In this document: positions 1-8,403 of the stretch, in pieces
How positions within the stretch are numbered: position 1 is the stretch's first letter
Layout: the number at the start of each line of letters is the position of its first letter
Assembly (NCBI RefSeq): GCF_001422405.1
Contig: NZ_LMMV01000024.1
Span: 274,613-338,612 of the forward strand
Direction of reading: 5' to 3'
Source: Pseudorhodoferax sp. Leaf267
GTDB taxonomy: Bacteria > Pseudomonadota > Gammaproteobacteria > Burkholderiales > Burkholderiaceae_C
Length of the DNA: 64,000 nt
Program-made: the position numbers and the translations under genes
The notes under the pieces: generated by a model
Database searches by the model: none
What the model was told of the DNA's origin: nothing
Seen by the model: the letters and a program-made list of their open reading frames with translations, nothing else

Positions 1-961
1 CATGGCCCAGCGGCGACTGGTCGCCCGGGCCGTGCCAGGCGGTGCGCACGCCGTACTGCTCGGCAAAGAGTTGCAGCTTGCGCGTGGGCGTGATGCCGCC
101 GAGCTGGCTGGGGTGCACGCGGATGAAGTCGATCAGGCGTTCCGCGATCAGCGTGCGCCACTCGAAGGGGTGGTTGAACAGCTCGCCCTGGGCCAGCGGC
201 GTGCTGGTCTGTGCGCGCAGGCGGCGCAGCCAGTCGCCTTCTTCGAGCGGGATCGCGTCTTCGAGGAAGAACAACTGGTAGGGCTCGAGCTGCTGCGCCA
301 GCCGCACCGCATCGGCCGGGCGCAGGCGCTCGTGCACGTCATGGCACAGCTCGACGTCGAAGCCCAGCTTGGCGCGCAGCGCGTCGAACAGGGCCACGGT
401 GTCGCGCATGTAGCGGCGTGGTTCGAGGTAGATGCCTTCGGCCGAGCCTTCAGCCGCGTTGACAGGCGCGGCACTGAAGCCGCCACCGCCGTAGCCGCCG
501 CTCTGGCAGCGGATGTGCTGGATGCCGAGCGCCTGCAGCCGCGCCACGTCGTCGCACAGCGCGGCGAGGTCGCGGCCTTCGGCATGGCGGTACACGGGCA
601 CGCCCTGGCGCACCTTGCCGCCCAGCAGCTGGTACAGGGGCATGCCGGCGAGCTTGCCCTTCAAATCCCACAGCGCCATGTCAACGCCCGACATCGCGTT
701 GTTCTCGATGGGCCCGTTGCGCCAGTAGGCGTTCTGGTGCATGAGCTGCCACAGCTCCTCGATGGCCTCGGCATCGCGGCCGACCAAGAGGGGCTTCAGG
801 TATTGCTCGACCACGCATTGCACCGCCAGGTGGCGGTAGGCGAAGGTGGCGCAGCCCAGGCCGTAAAGGCCGGGCTGGTTGGTCTCCACCTTCACGACCA
901 GCAGGTTGATGCCCTGCGGCGCCGTGGCGATGGCGGTGACGTTGGTGATCCGCGTGGCCAT
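1..961 (-). CDS. Mandelate racemase/enolase superfamily dehydratase, ManD/RspA-like (partial)
   Basis: This is an acid-sugar dehydratase of the enolase superfamily, closest by eye to D-mannonate dehydratase/RspA. About 320 residues are present and the C-terminus lies beyond the left edge. The metal-ligand positions expected for the TIM barrel are visible: Asp in ELCHDVHERL, Glu in FLEDAIP and Glu in AQGELFN. A later HGPGD motif matches the region of a catalytic His in this family. The ManD-type loop HIRCQSGGYGGGG is present. The gene starts one base after the SDR stop codon, so the two are surely co-transcribed. The exact substrate (mannonate, gluconate or another aldonate) cannot be fixed from sequence, because many RspA-like proteins have low or different activity. 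Confidence 0.85.
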   Translation of the reverse strand, partial: MATRITNVTAIATAPQGINLLVVKVETNQPGLYGLGCATFAYRHLAVQCVVEQYLKPLLVGRDAEAIEELWQLMHQNAYWRNGPIENNAMSGVDMALWDLKGKLAGMPLYQLLGGKVRQGVPVYRHAEGRDLAALCDDVARLQALGIQHIRCQSGGYGGGGFSAAPVNAAEGSAEGIYLEPRRYMRDTVALFDALRAKLGFDVELCHDVHERLRPADAVRLAQQLEPYQLFFLEDAIPLEEGDWLRRLRAQTSTPLAQGELFNHPFEWRTLIAERLIDFIRVHPSQLGGITPTRKLQLFAEQYGVRTAWHGPGDQSPLGH

Positions 962-962
962 G

Positions 963-1742
963 TCAGAGCACGGAGAGCCAGCCGCCGTCCACGTAAATGA
1001 TCTGCCCGTTCACGTAGTCCGACGCGCTGGACGCCAGGTACACGGCCGTGCCGGCCAGCTCATCGGGCCGGCCCCAGCGCTTGGTGGGGTTGCTGGCCTT
1101 GACCCAGGCGTCGAATTCGGGGTTGTCGACCAGCGCCTGGTTCATGTCGGTCAGGATGTAGCCGGGGCCGATGCTGTTGGCCTGGATGTTGTGCACCGCC
1201 CATTCGGCCGCCATGGCCTTGGACAGCAGCTTGATGCCGGCCTTGGCCACCGTGTAGGGCGCCACCGTGGCGCGCGCGGAGGCGCTGGTCAGCGAGCCGA
1301 TGTTGATGATCTTGCCGGCCTTGCGCGGCACCATGCGGCGCGCGGCCTCGCGGCCCACCAGGAAGGCGGCCGTGAGGTTGGTGTCGATCACGCGCTGCCA
1401 GTCGGCCAGCGGCAAATCGAGCATGGGCTGGCGGTGCTGGATGCCGGCGTTGTTGACCACGATGTCGATCTGCCGGCCGTCCGCATCGAACCGGGCGAAG
1501 GCCGCCGCGACGGAGGGCTCCTGCGCCACGTCGAACACCGCGCCGCTGGCGCCGATGCCCTCGGCCTGCAGCTTGGCGACGGCCTCGTCCACGGCCGGTT
1601 GCCGGCGGCCATTGACCACGATGTGCGCGCCGGCCCGCCCCAGGCCCTGGGCGATGGCAAAGCCGATGCCGCGCGTGGAGCCGGTGATCAGCGCGCTGCG
1701 GCCGGACAGGTCGAAGGGGTTGCGGGGGGTGTTCGTGTTCAT
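963..1742 (-). CDS. SDR oxidoreductase, gluconate 5-dehydrogenase (IdnO)-like
   Basis: This is a classical short-chain dehydrogenase of 259 residues. It carries the nucleotide-binding TGSTRGIG motif near residue 20, the NNAG motif, and the YTVAK catalytic Tyr-Lys pair. The C-terminal sequence YVNGQIIYVDGG is typical of the gluconate 5-dehydrogenase/IdnO group, which interconverts gluconate and 5-ketogluconate. The reading frame runs open for 44 further codons upstream. The ATG at 1742 is preferred because FDLSGRSALITG then falls at the usual distance from the N-terminus. It is the first gene of a leftward operon with the ManD-like dehydratase. A PtxS-type palindrome lies about 50 bp upstream, which supports a role in keto-sugar-acid metabolism. 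Confidence 0.85.
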   Translation of the reverse strand: MNTNTPRNPFDLSGRSALITGSTRGIGFAIAQGLGRAGAHIVVNGRRQPAVDEAVAKLQAEGIGASGAVFDVAQEPSVAAAFARFDADGRQIDIVVNNAGIQHRQPMLDLPLADWQRVIDTNLTAAFLVGREAARRMVPRKAGKIINIGSLTSASARATVAPYTVAKAGIKLLSKAMAAEWAVHNIQANSIGPGYILTDMNQALVDNPEFDAWVKASNPTKRWGRPDELAGTAVYLASSASDYVNGQIIYVDGGWLSVL

Positions 1743-1790
1743 GCCGGGGAATCTATCGGAGGTATGACGTTTGGCGGATCGGGAGAAACC

Positions 1791-1804
1791 CGAAACCGGT
1801 TTCA
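1791..1804. promoter_or_regulatory. Putative PtxS/LacI-family operator (13/14 match)
   Basis: The sequence CGAAACCGGTTTCA contains a perfect 12-bp palindrome (GAAACCGGTTTC, 1792-1803) with the central CG typical of LacI-family sites. It differs by one base from the perfect copy at 15231-15244. As I recall, TGAAACCGGTTTCA is the palindrome bound by Pseudomonas putida PtxS. The site lies in the 119-bp gap between the divergent SDR and GntR genes, so it could control either or both. Binding here is inferred. Confidence 0.7.
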
Positions 1805-1861
1805 TCCTGCCTTCGTTACCCTTGCCGGGCCGCATGTCAAACGTATGATGTGCCGTTACAA

Positions 1862-2659
1862 ATGAACACCACACCGCTTCCCCGCAGCACCACGCTCCAC
1901 GAGCAGGTCGTGGCCCAGCTCGGCCGCGACATCAGCGGCGGCCTGTACCCGCCCGGCGCGCTGCTGCCGTCCGAACCCGAGCTGTGTGAGCGCTTCGGCT
2001 TCTCGCGCATCGTGATCCGCGAGGCCATCAAGTCGCTGGTGGCCAAGGGCATGCTGGAGGTGAGCCGCCGCGTCGGCACGCTGGTGCGCGACACGGCCCA
2101 TTGGAATTTGTTCGACCCCGACGTGATCACTTGGCGCGCGGCCTCGGCCGATTTCGACACCACCATGGCGCGCGACCTGATGGAGCTGCGCCGCATCGTC
2201 GAACCCGCCGCCGTGCGCCTGGCGGCAGAACGCGCCAGCGCCGAGGAGCGGCGTGCCCTGCGCGCGGCCTACATGGCCATGGCCCGCGCCGTGGCCGGCA
2301 AGGGCGACTACGTGGAGGCCGACGTGGCCTTCCACACCACCATCTTGCTGGCCTGCGGCAACCAGTACCTGCGCCAGATGCAGCAGGCCATGTCGGCCAT
2401 GCTGGAGGCCAGCTTCGCCATCGTGGCGCAAAAGCCGGGCGGGCCGGCCGCCTCGCTGCCGCTGCACGAGGCCGTGTGCGTGGGCATCGAACGCGGCGAG
2501 CCGGCCGCGGCCGAGGCCGCCGCGATCACGTTGATCGTGAGCGCCGAACAGGACCTGCGCGCTCTGCTGGCCGAGCGCCGCCGCGCCACCGGCACCAGCG
2601 CGCCCATGGCCGTGCGGGCGCGCCATGTGCCGGCCCGCAAAGCCAAGGTCACCCGATGA
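1862..2659 (+). CDS. FadR-subfamily GntR transcriptional regulator (DgoR-like)
   Basis: This DNA-binding regulator has an N-terminal winged helix of about 75 residues ([16 protein letters not shown] through the VSRRVGTLV wing). It is followed by an all-helical FCD ligand-binding domain that starts near [19 protein letters not shown]. The stop overlaps the start of dgoD by ATGA. In enteric bacteria DgoR, of the same subfamily, represses the galactonate genes, so the local target is probably the dgoD side and perhaps the divergent SDR/ManD operon. An in-frame ATG 12 bases upstream (1850) is an alternative start. The ligand is inferred to be a sugar acid. Confidence 0.88.
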   Translation: MNTTPLPRSTTLHEQVVAQLGRDISGGLYPPGALLPSEPELCERFGFSRIVIREAIKSLVAKGMLEVSRRVGTLVRDTAHWNLFDPDVITWRAASADFDTTMARDLMELRRIVEPAAVRLAAERASAEERRALRAAYMAMARAVAGKGDYVEADVAFHTTILLACGNQYLRQMQQAMSAMLEASFAIVAQKPGGPAASLPLHEAVCVGIERGEPAAAEAAAITLIVSAEQDLRALLAERRRATGTSAPMAVRARHVPARKAKVTR

Positions 2660-3804
2660 AGATCCGCGCCTTCCACACCTACCACGTCGCGCCGCGTTGG
2701 CTGTTCCTCAAAATCGAGACCGACGAGGGCATCAGCGGCTGGGGCGAGCCGGTCATCGAAGGCCGCGCGCGCACCGTGGAGGCGGCGGTGCACGAACTCT
2801 GCGCCACGCTGGTGGGGCAGGACCCGCGCCGCATCAACGACCACTGGCAGTCCATGGTGCGCACGCACTTCTACCGCGGCGGGCCCATCCTGATGAGTGC
2901 GATTGCCGGCATCGACCAGGCGCTGTGGGACATCCTGGGCAAGTCGCTCGACTCGCCCGTGCACCAGCTGCTGGGCGGCCGTGTGCGCGACCGCATCCAG
3001 GTCTACAGCTGGGTGGGCGGCGACCGGCCGGCCGACGTGGTGGAGCAGATCCACCGGCTGCGCGAGGGCGGTTTCGACACCTTCAAGCTCAACGGCTGCG
3101 AGGCCATGCGCATGCTCGATTCGGTGCGCGCCATCGACCGCGCCGTCAGCGTGCCGGCGCAGGTGCGCGATGCCTTCGGCACGGAGGTGGATTTCGGCCT
3201 CGATTTCCACGGCCGCGTGGCGCTGCCCATGGCCCGCCCGCTGCTGCGCGCGCTGGAGCCGCTGCGCCCGCTGTTCGTCGAGGAGCCGGTGCTGGCCGAT
3301 CAGGCCGAGCAGTACCCAGTGCTGGCGGCGGCCACCAGCATCCCGCTGGCGGCTGGCGAGCGCATGTACACGCGCCAGGAATTCAAGCAGGTGCTGCAGC
3401 GCGGCGGCATCGCCATCCTGCAGCCGGATCTGTCGCATGCCGGCGGCATCACCGAATGCCACAAGATCGCCGCGATGGCCGAGGCCTACGACGTGGCGCT
3501 GGCCCCGCACTGCCCGCTGGGCCCGATTGCGCTGGCGGCCTGTTTGCAGCTGGACTTCGTGGCCTACAACGCCGTGCTGCAGGAGCAGAGCATGGGCATC
3601 CACTACAACCAGGGCGCCGAGCTGTTGGACTACGTGGTGAACAAGGCAGACTTCGCGATCAAGGACGGCCACATCGAGGCCTGGGACAAGCCCGGCCTGG
3701 GCGTGGAGATCGACGAGGAGCGCGTGCTGCACGCGAGCAAGAACCCGCCGGACTGGCACAACCCGCAGTGGCGCCACGGGGATGGGAGCGTGGCGGAGTG
3801 GTGA
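2656..3804 (+). CDS. dgoD: D-galactonate dehydratase
   Basis: This enolase-superfamily enzyme should dehydrate D-galactonate to 2-keto-3-deoxygalactonate in the DeLey-Doudoroff route. At 382 residues it has the same length as E. coli DgoD. Expected residues are visible: Asp and His in GLDFHGR, Glu in [10 protein letters not shown], Glu in [12 protein letters not shown], and the second catalytic His in [13 protein letters not shown]. The N-terminal capping domain begins MKIRAFHTY. It overlaps the GntR regulator gene by 4 bases. The downstream kinase and aldolase of the pathway are not in this window. Assignment to galactonate rather than a close epimer rests on overall similarity and length. 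Confidence 0.88.
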   Translation: MKIRAFHTYHVAPRWLFLKIETDEGISGWGEPVIEGRARTVEAAVHELCATLVGQDPRRINDHWQSMVRTHFYRGGPILMSAIAGIDQALWDILGKSLDSPVHQLLGGRVRDRIQVYSWVGGDRPADVVEQIHRLREGGFDTFKLNGCEAMRMLDSVRAIDRAVSVPAQVRDAFGTEVDFGLDFHGRVALPMARPLLRALEPLRPLFVEEPVLADQAEQYPVLAAATSIPLAAGERMYTRQEFKQVLQRGGIAILQPDLSHAGGITECHKIAAMAEAYDVALAPHCPLGPIALAACLQLDFVAYNAVLQEQSMGIHYNQGAELLDYVVNKADFAIKDGHIEAWDKPGLGVEIDEERVLHASKNPPDWHNPQWRHGDGSVAEW

Positions 3805-3829
3805 GGACCGCGACCGGCGTGGCGCGCGC

Positions 3830-4831
3830 TCAGCCTCTCGCCATGCGGGTCTGCATCGTCTCCGTGCCGCCCTGCCCGCCTTCGCGGAAGGCACGCCTGT
3901 AGGACGACGGTGAGGTATGCACCAGGCGTGCAAAGTGATGTCTCAGCGACAACGCCGTGCCGAAGCCCACGTCCGCGGCAACCCGCTCGATCGTCAGGTC
4001 CGTGGTTTCCAGCAACTGCTGCGCCTTGCCGATGCGTTCTGCCACCAGCCATTGGTTCACAGTGGTGCCCGTGGCTTCTCGGAAGCGGCGAGTGAAGGTC
4101 CGCCGGCTCATGCGCGCCACTTCGGCCAGCGTATCCAGCGACAAAGGCTCCGACAGATGCGCGCGTGCCCACTGCAGCACGCCGGGCAGGCGCTTCTCGC
4201 TGGGCAGCGCCGGCACGGGCTGCTCGATGTACTGGGCTTGCCCGCCCTGTCGATGGGGCGGCGTGACCAGCAGCCGGGCCACGCGGTTGGCTACATCGGC
4301 TCCGTGGCGCAACCGTACGATGTGCAGGCAGCAGTCGATCGCAGCCACCGTACCAGCCGATGTGAGGACCTGGCCATCGTCCACGTACAGCACGTCCGGA
4401 TGGAACGCCGTCCCGGGAAAGCGTTGGGCGAAGAGGTCGCGGCAGGCCCAATGGGTGGTCGCGCGCCGCCCATCCAACAGGCCCGCGTCCCCCAACACGA
4501 AGGCACCCAGACACAGGCCCACCACGTGCGCGCCGCGCGCGTGGGCCTGCCGCAGGGCGTCGGTCAGCGCCACGGGGGCGGCGATGTCGGGGTGGTTCCA
4601 GGAGGGGACGACCACGATGTCGGCGCCGGCCATGGCCTCCAGGCCGCCAGGCACCGCGATCTCCACCCCCTGCGCGCAGCGCACGCGGCCGGGTGTGGGC
4701 GCGCAGTACCGCACCTCGTACGTCGGCAGGCCAGGGGGCGGCGGCTCGACGCCGAACACGATGCCGGGAACGGAGAGATGGAACAGGCTGATGCCATCGA
4801 AGGCCAGGACGGCGACACGGACGGGTGGCAT
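3830..4831 (-). CDS. GlxA-family regulator (DJ-1/PfpI domain plus AraC HTH)
   Basis: The protein has about 333 residues. Residues 1-180 form a DJ-1/PfpI-like domain with the nucleophile-elbow region GLCLGAFVLG. The rest is an AraC double helix-turn-helix, with RMSRRTFTRRFREATG and a second helix pair ending at TSPSSYRRAFR. Such regulators usually sense amides or amino-acid derivatives and activate a neighbouring hydrolase or dehydrogenase. It is divergent from a cysteine hydrolase, a common arrangement that suggests it controls that gene. The ATG at 4831 precedes the conserved PPVRVAVLAFDG strand. A longer start at 4888 is possible, and neither has a strong ribosome-binding site. Confidence 0.88.
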   Translation of the reverse strand: MPPVRVAVLAFDGISLFHLSVPGIVFGVEPPPPGLPTYEVRYCAPTPGRVRCAQGVEIAVPGGLEAMAGADIVVVPSWNHPDIAAPVALTDALRQAHARGAHVVGLCLGAFVLGDAGLLDGRRATTHWACRDLFAQRFPGTAFHPDVLYVDDGQVLTSAGTVAAIDCCLHIVRLRHGADVANRVARLLVTPPHRQGGQAQYIEQPVPALPSEKRLPGVLQWARAHLSEPLSLDTLAEVARMSRRTFTRRFREATGTTVNQWLVAERIGKAQQLLETTDLTIERVAADVGFGTALSLRHHFARLVHTSPSSYRRAFREGGQGGTETMQTRMARG

Positions 4832-4970
4832 GGATTCGGTAGTGGCGGGTGCGCCGTAGTTTGGCCCAATTTCATCCAGGATGGGCATTCAGGCCAATGG
4901 CGCGTGGGCGGGCCGTTCCCGAGAATTCGAAGCCATCCCACCCCGTCACCTGAAAGAAAGAGGCCAATCC

Positions 4971-5516
4971 ATGCGCCAGCGCGCCGTCATCGTCGTCGAC
5001 CTTCAAAACGAATACCTCGCCACGGGCAAGCTGCCGCTGGTCGGGATCGAGGCCGCTTTGGCCAACGCCGCCCGCGTCATCTCGGCGACGCGCGCCCGAG
5101 GCGAGCTGCTCATCCATGTCCGGCACGAGGTGGCCGTGCCGGGTGCACCCATCTTCAACCCCGGCACCGCCGGAGTGCAGATCATCCCCGCCGTGTCGCC
5201 GGCCGATGGCGAGCCGGTCGTCGTGAAGAACCACCCCAACTCCTTTCGCGACACCGCGCTGAAGCAGATGCTGGACGAGCGAGGCATCCAGGAATTGGTG
5301 GTGATCGGGGCGATGAGCCACATGTGCGTCGAGGCGACCAGCCGTGCCGCTGCCGACTTCGGCTACCCCGTCACCGTGGTGCACGACGCCTGCGCGACGA
5401 TGGACCTGGCGTTCGAGGGCACACAGGTGCCCGCGGCGCAGGTGCATGCCGCCTCGATGGCGGCGCTGGCGTTCTCCTATGCGTCGATCACCACCACCGA
5501 AGCGTATGCGGCCTGA
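4971..5516 (+). CDS. Cysteine hydrolase, isochorismatase-like
   Basis: This 181-residue protein of the isochorismatase-like hydrolase fold includes nicotinamidase and N-carbamoyl amidase relatives. The catalytic triad is visible: Asp10 in VVDLQNEY, Lys86 in VVVKNHPNSF and Cys119 in GAMSHMCVEAT. The start is supported by a purine-rich sequence (GAAAGAAAGAGG) just upstream of the ATG. It probably hydrolyses a small amide or imide. It lies divergent to the GlxA regulator and 19 bp before an MFS carrier, so the three look like a regulated uptake-and-hydrolysis unit. The substrate is unknown. Confidence 0.88.
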   Translation: MRQRAVIVVDLQNEYLATGKLPLVGIEAALANAARVISATRARGELLIHVRHEVAVPGAPIFNPGTAGVQIIPAVSPADGEPVVVKNHPNSFRDTALKQMLDERGIQELVVIGAMSHMCVEATSRAAADFGYPVTVVHDACATMDLAFEGTQVPAAQVHAASMAALAFSYASITTTEAYAA

Positions 5517-5535
5517 TGCGTAAACTGCCGGTCCG

Positions 5536-6735
5536 ATGACTGCGCCCCCGCCCGAAGCAGCGCACGCAGAAGCCCCGTACGCCTGGGTCGTGGTCTGGGC
5601 GGCGTTCGCCAGCCTGGCCATCATCTTCGGCGTCGCCTATTCCTTCGCGGCCTTCTTCGCATCCTTTGCCGCCGACTTCCAGGCCTGCCGCGCCGACATC
5701 GCGCTGGTGTTCGGCCTGTGCGGCCTGGTCTACTTCATCGGCGGCATCGGCGGCGGCCTGCTGGCGGACCGCTTCTGCCCGCGGCGCGTGTGCGGCGCCG
5801 GCATGGTCTGCATCGCGCTGGGCCTGCTAGGCGCCAGCGCAGCGCGCTCCATGTCGGCCATCTACCTGGCCTACGGCGTGGGCGTGGGGGTCGGCATCGC
5901 GCTGGTCTACACGCCTGCGATCGGTTGCGTGCAACCCTGGTTCACGCGCCGCCGCGGGCTGGCGGCAGGGATCGCCAGCGCCGGCATCGGCGCCGGCACG
6001 CTGGCCGTGCCACTGCTGGCCACCGCGGCCATTGCCGCCTGGCAGTGGCGCGACGCGATGCGCGTGCTGGCACTCGCCACGGCAGTGCTGGGCGTGGCCG
6101 CGACCTGGCTGCTGCTGCGCGCGCCCGCGGCCACCGGCAACGCCACCACGGCCCCGCAGGGCCTGAGCCTGCGCGAGACGCTGCGCACGCGTGCGTTCTG
6201 GTGGCTTTATGCGGGCACGCTGACGGCTGCGCCCACCATGTTCATCCCCTTTGCCCACGCCTCGGCCTCGGCGCGCGACCTCGGCGTGGGCGAGGCCCAG
6301 GCCGTGGGGCTGGTGGGCATCATCGGCATCGGCAGCCTGGTGGGCCGATTCGCCATCGGCGCGCTGGCCGACCGCATGGGCCGCGGCCGCACGCTGGTGC
6401 TGATGCAGGCCTCGATGGGCGCGTCGTACCTGCTGTGGATGGCGGCCGGCGGCTACCCGGCGCTGCTGGGGTTCGCGCTGTGGTTCGGCCTGAGCTACGG
6501 CGGCATCGTCTCGCTGCTGCCGGCGCTGTGCATGGACCTGTTCGGTGCCCGCGCCGTGGCGAGCACCATCGGCACGTTGTACAGCGGTGCGGCCCTGGGC
6601 AACCTGCTCGGGCCGGTGCTGGCCGGCGCGGTGTTCGACCGCACGGGCAGCTACACGGGTGTCATGCTGGGCTGTGTGGGTCTTTCGGTGCTGGCGACGG
6701 TGGCGTCAGCGCGGGTGCGCGCTACAGCCGCGTGA
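5536..6735 (+). CDS. MFS transporter, monocarboxylate/oxalate-formate antiporter type
   Basis: This integral membrane carrier of 399 residues has about twelve hydrophobic segments. The loop motif GLLADRFCPRRV follows TM2, and the corresponding GALADRMGRGRT lies in the second half, so the two-fold MFS repeat is clear. The N-terminus YAWVVVWAAFASLAIIFG resembles carboxylate carriers of the oxalate:formate antiporter/MCT group. It follows the cysteine hydrolase by 19 bp in the same direction and is probably its transporter. No strong ribosome-binding site is seen, consistent with translational coupling. The substrate is not determinable. Confidence 0.85.
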   Translation: MTAPPPEAAHAEAPYAWVVVWAAFASLAIIFGVAYSFAAFFASFAADFQACRADIALVFGLCGLVYFIGGIGGGLLADRFCPRRVCGAGMVCIALGLLGASAARSMSAIYLAYGVGVGVGIALVYTPAIGCVQPWFTRRRGLAAGIASAGIGAGTLAVPLLATAAIAAWQWRDAMRVLALATAVLGVAATWLLLRAPAATGNATTAPQGLSLRETLRTRAFWWLYAGTLTAAPTMFIPFAHASASARDLGVGEAQAVGLVGIIGIGSLVGRFAIGALADRMGRGRTLVLMQASMGASYLLWMAAGGYPALLGFALWFGLSYGGIVSLLPALCMDLFGARAVASTIGTLYSGAALGNLLGPVLAGAVFDRTGSYTGVMLGCVGLSVLATVASARVRATAA

Positions 6736-6762
6736 GCTGCAGGGCGCTCTGTGTGACGCCGC

Positions 6763-7743
6763 TCACTGCGGCACCAGCCCCGACGCCTTCACCAGCTCCG
6801 CGTGCAACTTGCTCTCGTCCGCAATCGTCTTGCCGAACTGCTCGGGCGTGGTGGGCGCCACGTCCATGCCGGCCTCGCGCAGCTGGTTCTTCACCTCGTC
6901 GCTGGCCAGGATGGCGTGGATCTGCTTGTTCAGCTGGTCGATGATGGGGCGCGGCGTGCGGGCCGGGGCCAGCATGCCGATCCAGGTCTGAAACACCATG
7001 TTGTCGATGCCGGCCTCCTTCATGGTGGGCACGTCGGCGACCAGCGGCGAGCGCTGCTCGCTCATGATGGCCAGCGCCGTCAGCTTGCCGGCCTTGATGT
7101 GGGGCAGCGCCTCGGGCAGCGGGGCGAACAGCATGTCCACATTGCCGCCCAAGAGGTCGTTGATGGCCAGCGCGCCGCCCTTGTAGGGGATGTGCGTCAT
7201 GCGCACCTTCATGCGTGTCTCGAACATCAATGCCGCCAGGTGCTGCGGGCTGCCGTCGCCCGAGGATGCGTAGTTCACCGCCTCGGGCTTGGCCTTGGCC
7301 GCGGCCAGCACGGCGCCGGCGTTGGCGAACTTCGTCCGGTCCTTGACCACCAGCACCATGGCCTGGTTGGCCAGCTTGGTGATGGGCGCGAAGTCGGCCT
7401 GCGCGTCGTAGGGCATGTCCTTGAAGATGTGCTGGTTGGTCGTCAGGAACGAGGCCGGCGAAGCCATCAGCGTGTAGCCGTCGGGCGCGGCCTTGGCCAC
7501 GATGGGCAGGCCGATGCGGCCCGAGGCGCCGGCCCGGTTGTCGACGATGAAGGGCTGGCCGGTCTGCGCGGCCAGCTTCTGGCCCACCAGGCGCGCGATC
7601 ATGTCCACGCCGCCGCCGGCCGGCAGGGCGACCATGAGCTTGACGGGCTTGTCGGGATAGGGGCCCTGGGCCAGCGCGGGCGCGGCGGCCGCCAGCAGGC
7701 CCAGCGTGCAAGCCAGGAGGGAAAGTCGGCGGGTCGTGTTCAT
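6763..7743 (-). CDS. Bug-family tripartite tricarboxylate transporter receptor
   Basis: This secreted periplasmic binding protein has 326 residues. Its signal peptide (RRLSLLACTLGLLAAAAPALAQ) ends near residue 26 and is followed by the family opening YPDKPVKLMVALPAGGGVD. Bug receptors bind small carboxylates or related ligands. No TctA/TctB membrane subunits are encoded here, so it must share a carrier encoded elsewhere or act as a sensor. It lies 14 bp downstream of uraD on the same strand. That suggests a ligand from purine or ureide breakdown, but this is inference. Confidence 0.9.
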   Translation of the reverse strand: MNTTRRLSLLACTLGLLAAAAPALAQGPYPDKPVKLMVALPAGGGVDMIARLVGQKLAAQTGQPFIVDNRAGASGRIGLPIVAKAAPDGYTLMASPASFLTTNQHIFKDMPYDAQADFAPITKLANQAMVLVVKDRTKFANAGAVLAAAKAKPEAVNYASSGDGSPQHLAALMFETRMKVRMTHIPYKGGALAINDLLGGNVDMLFAPLPEALPHIKAGKLTALAIMSEQRSPLVADVPTMKEAGIDNMVFQTWIGMLAPARTPRPIIDQLNKQIHAILASDEVKNQLREAGMDVAPTTPEQFGKTIADESKLHAELVKASGLVPQ

Positions 7744-7757
7744 GGGGCGGCTCCGGT

Positions 7758-8309
7758 TCAGGCAGGGGTGGTGAAAGTGGATGCGGGGGCGACGCGCTGC
7801 GCCAGGCGCAGGCGTGTGATCGCGGCGATCTCGTCGAGAGCGGCGGCCAGCTCGGTCGCGCGGTCGTGCTGCAGCCGTTGCTCGAAGGCTTGCAGCGCCG
7901 ATGCGCGCGTGTGGCGGCGGATGCACAGGATGAATGGGAAGCCGAAACGCGTGCGGTAGGCTGCGTTCAGGGCGTCCCAGCGTTGTGCGCTGGCGGCGTC
8001 CAGCGTGGCCAGGTCCAGGCTGGCCTGCTCGGCGATGGAGTCGTCGGTCATGGTGCCGCGGCGTGTGTCGGCGCCGGCCAGTTCCGGATGGCCGGCGTAG
8101 AAGGCGATGCGGGCCGGCTCGTCCAGCGCGGCGACCACCGCGACCATGGCGCCGTGCAGAGCGGCCACGCTGGCGAACGGGCGCTGCTGCACCACGCGCT
8201 CGGGCACCCAGGGGGCGTGTTCCCAGATCTCGGCCAGCGCCGCGACGAACGCGTCCGGCGGGCAGGTGTTGAGGGATTCCAGGGTCAGCATTGATGTCAT
8301 GGGCTGCAT
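7758..8309 (-). CDS. uraD: 2-oxo-4-hydroxy-4-carboxy-5-ureidoimidazoline (OHCU) decarboxylase
   Basis: The enzyme catalyses the last step converting urate to S-allantoin, decarboxylating OHCU. The 183-residue sequence contains the family signature AFYAGHPELAG with His74 and Glu76, in the region known to carry the catalytic His. It also carries the later RWDALNAAYRTRFGFPFILC motif typical of UraD. Alternative starts at 8300 or 8291 would shorten it to near the usual 165-177 residues. It heads a two-gene leftward operon with a Bug receptor, and a LysR gene is divergent. Urate hydroxylase and HIU hydrolase genes are not present nearby. Confidence 0.9.
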   Translation of the reverse strand: MQPMTSMLTLESLNTCPPDAFVAALAEIWEHAPWVPERVVQQRPFASVAALHGAMVAVVAALDEPARIAFYAGHPELAGADTRRGTMTDDSIAEQASLDLATLDAASAQRWDALNAAYRTRFGFPFILCIRRHTRASALQAFEQRLQHDRATELAAALDEIAAITRLRLAQRVAPASTFTTPA

Positions 8310-8403
8310 CGTAGGCAGGCGGTGTGTTGCCGTCCATCACAGAATTGGCACCGTTGCATGCGCAAAATCAGTACGATGCGCCGCAACTGCCCGGAGCCCC
8401 TCC

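Noticed and set aside
1762..1851. Direct repeats GTATGACGT/GTATGATGT and inverted ACGTTTG/CAAACGT in the SDR-GntR gap as a GntR operator
   Set aside because: The match is short, the two readings compete, and neither fits the usual TNGTNNNACNA pattern of FadR-type sites well enough to list as a feature.
8310..8403. Repeated ATGCGC near the LysR start as an operator
   Set aside because: It is a short direct repeat in GC-rich DNA without dyad symmetry or T-N11-A spacing, so it cannot be told from chance.
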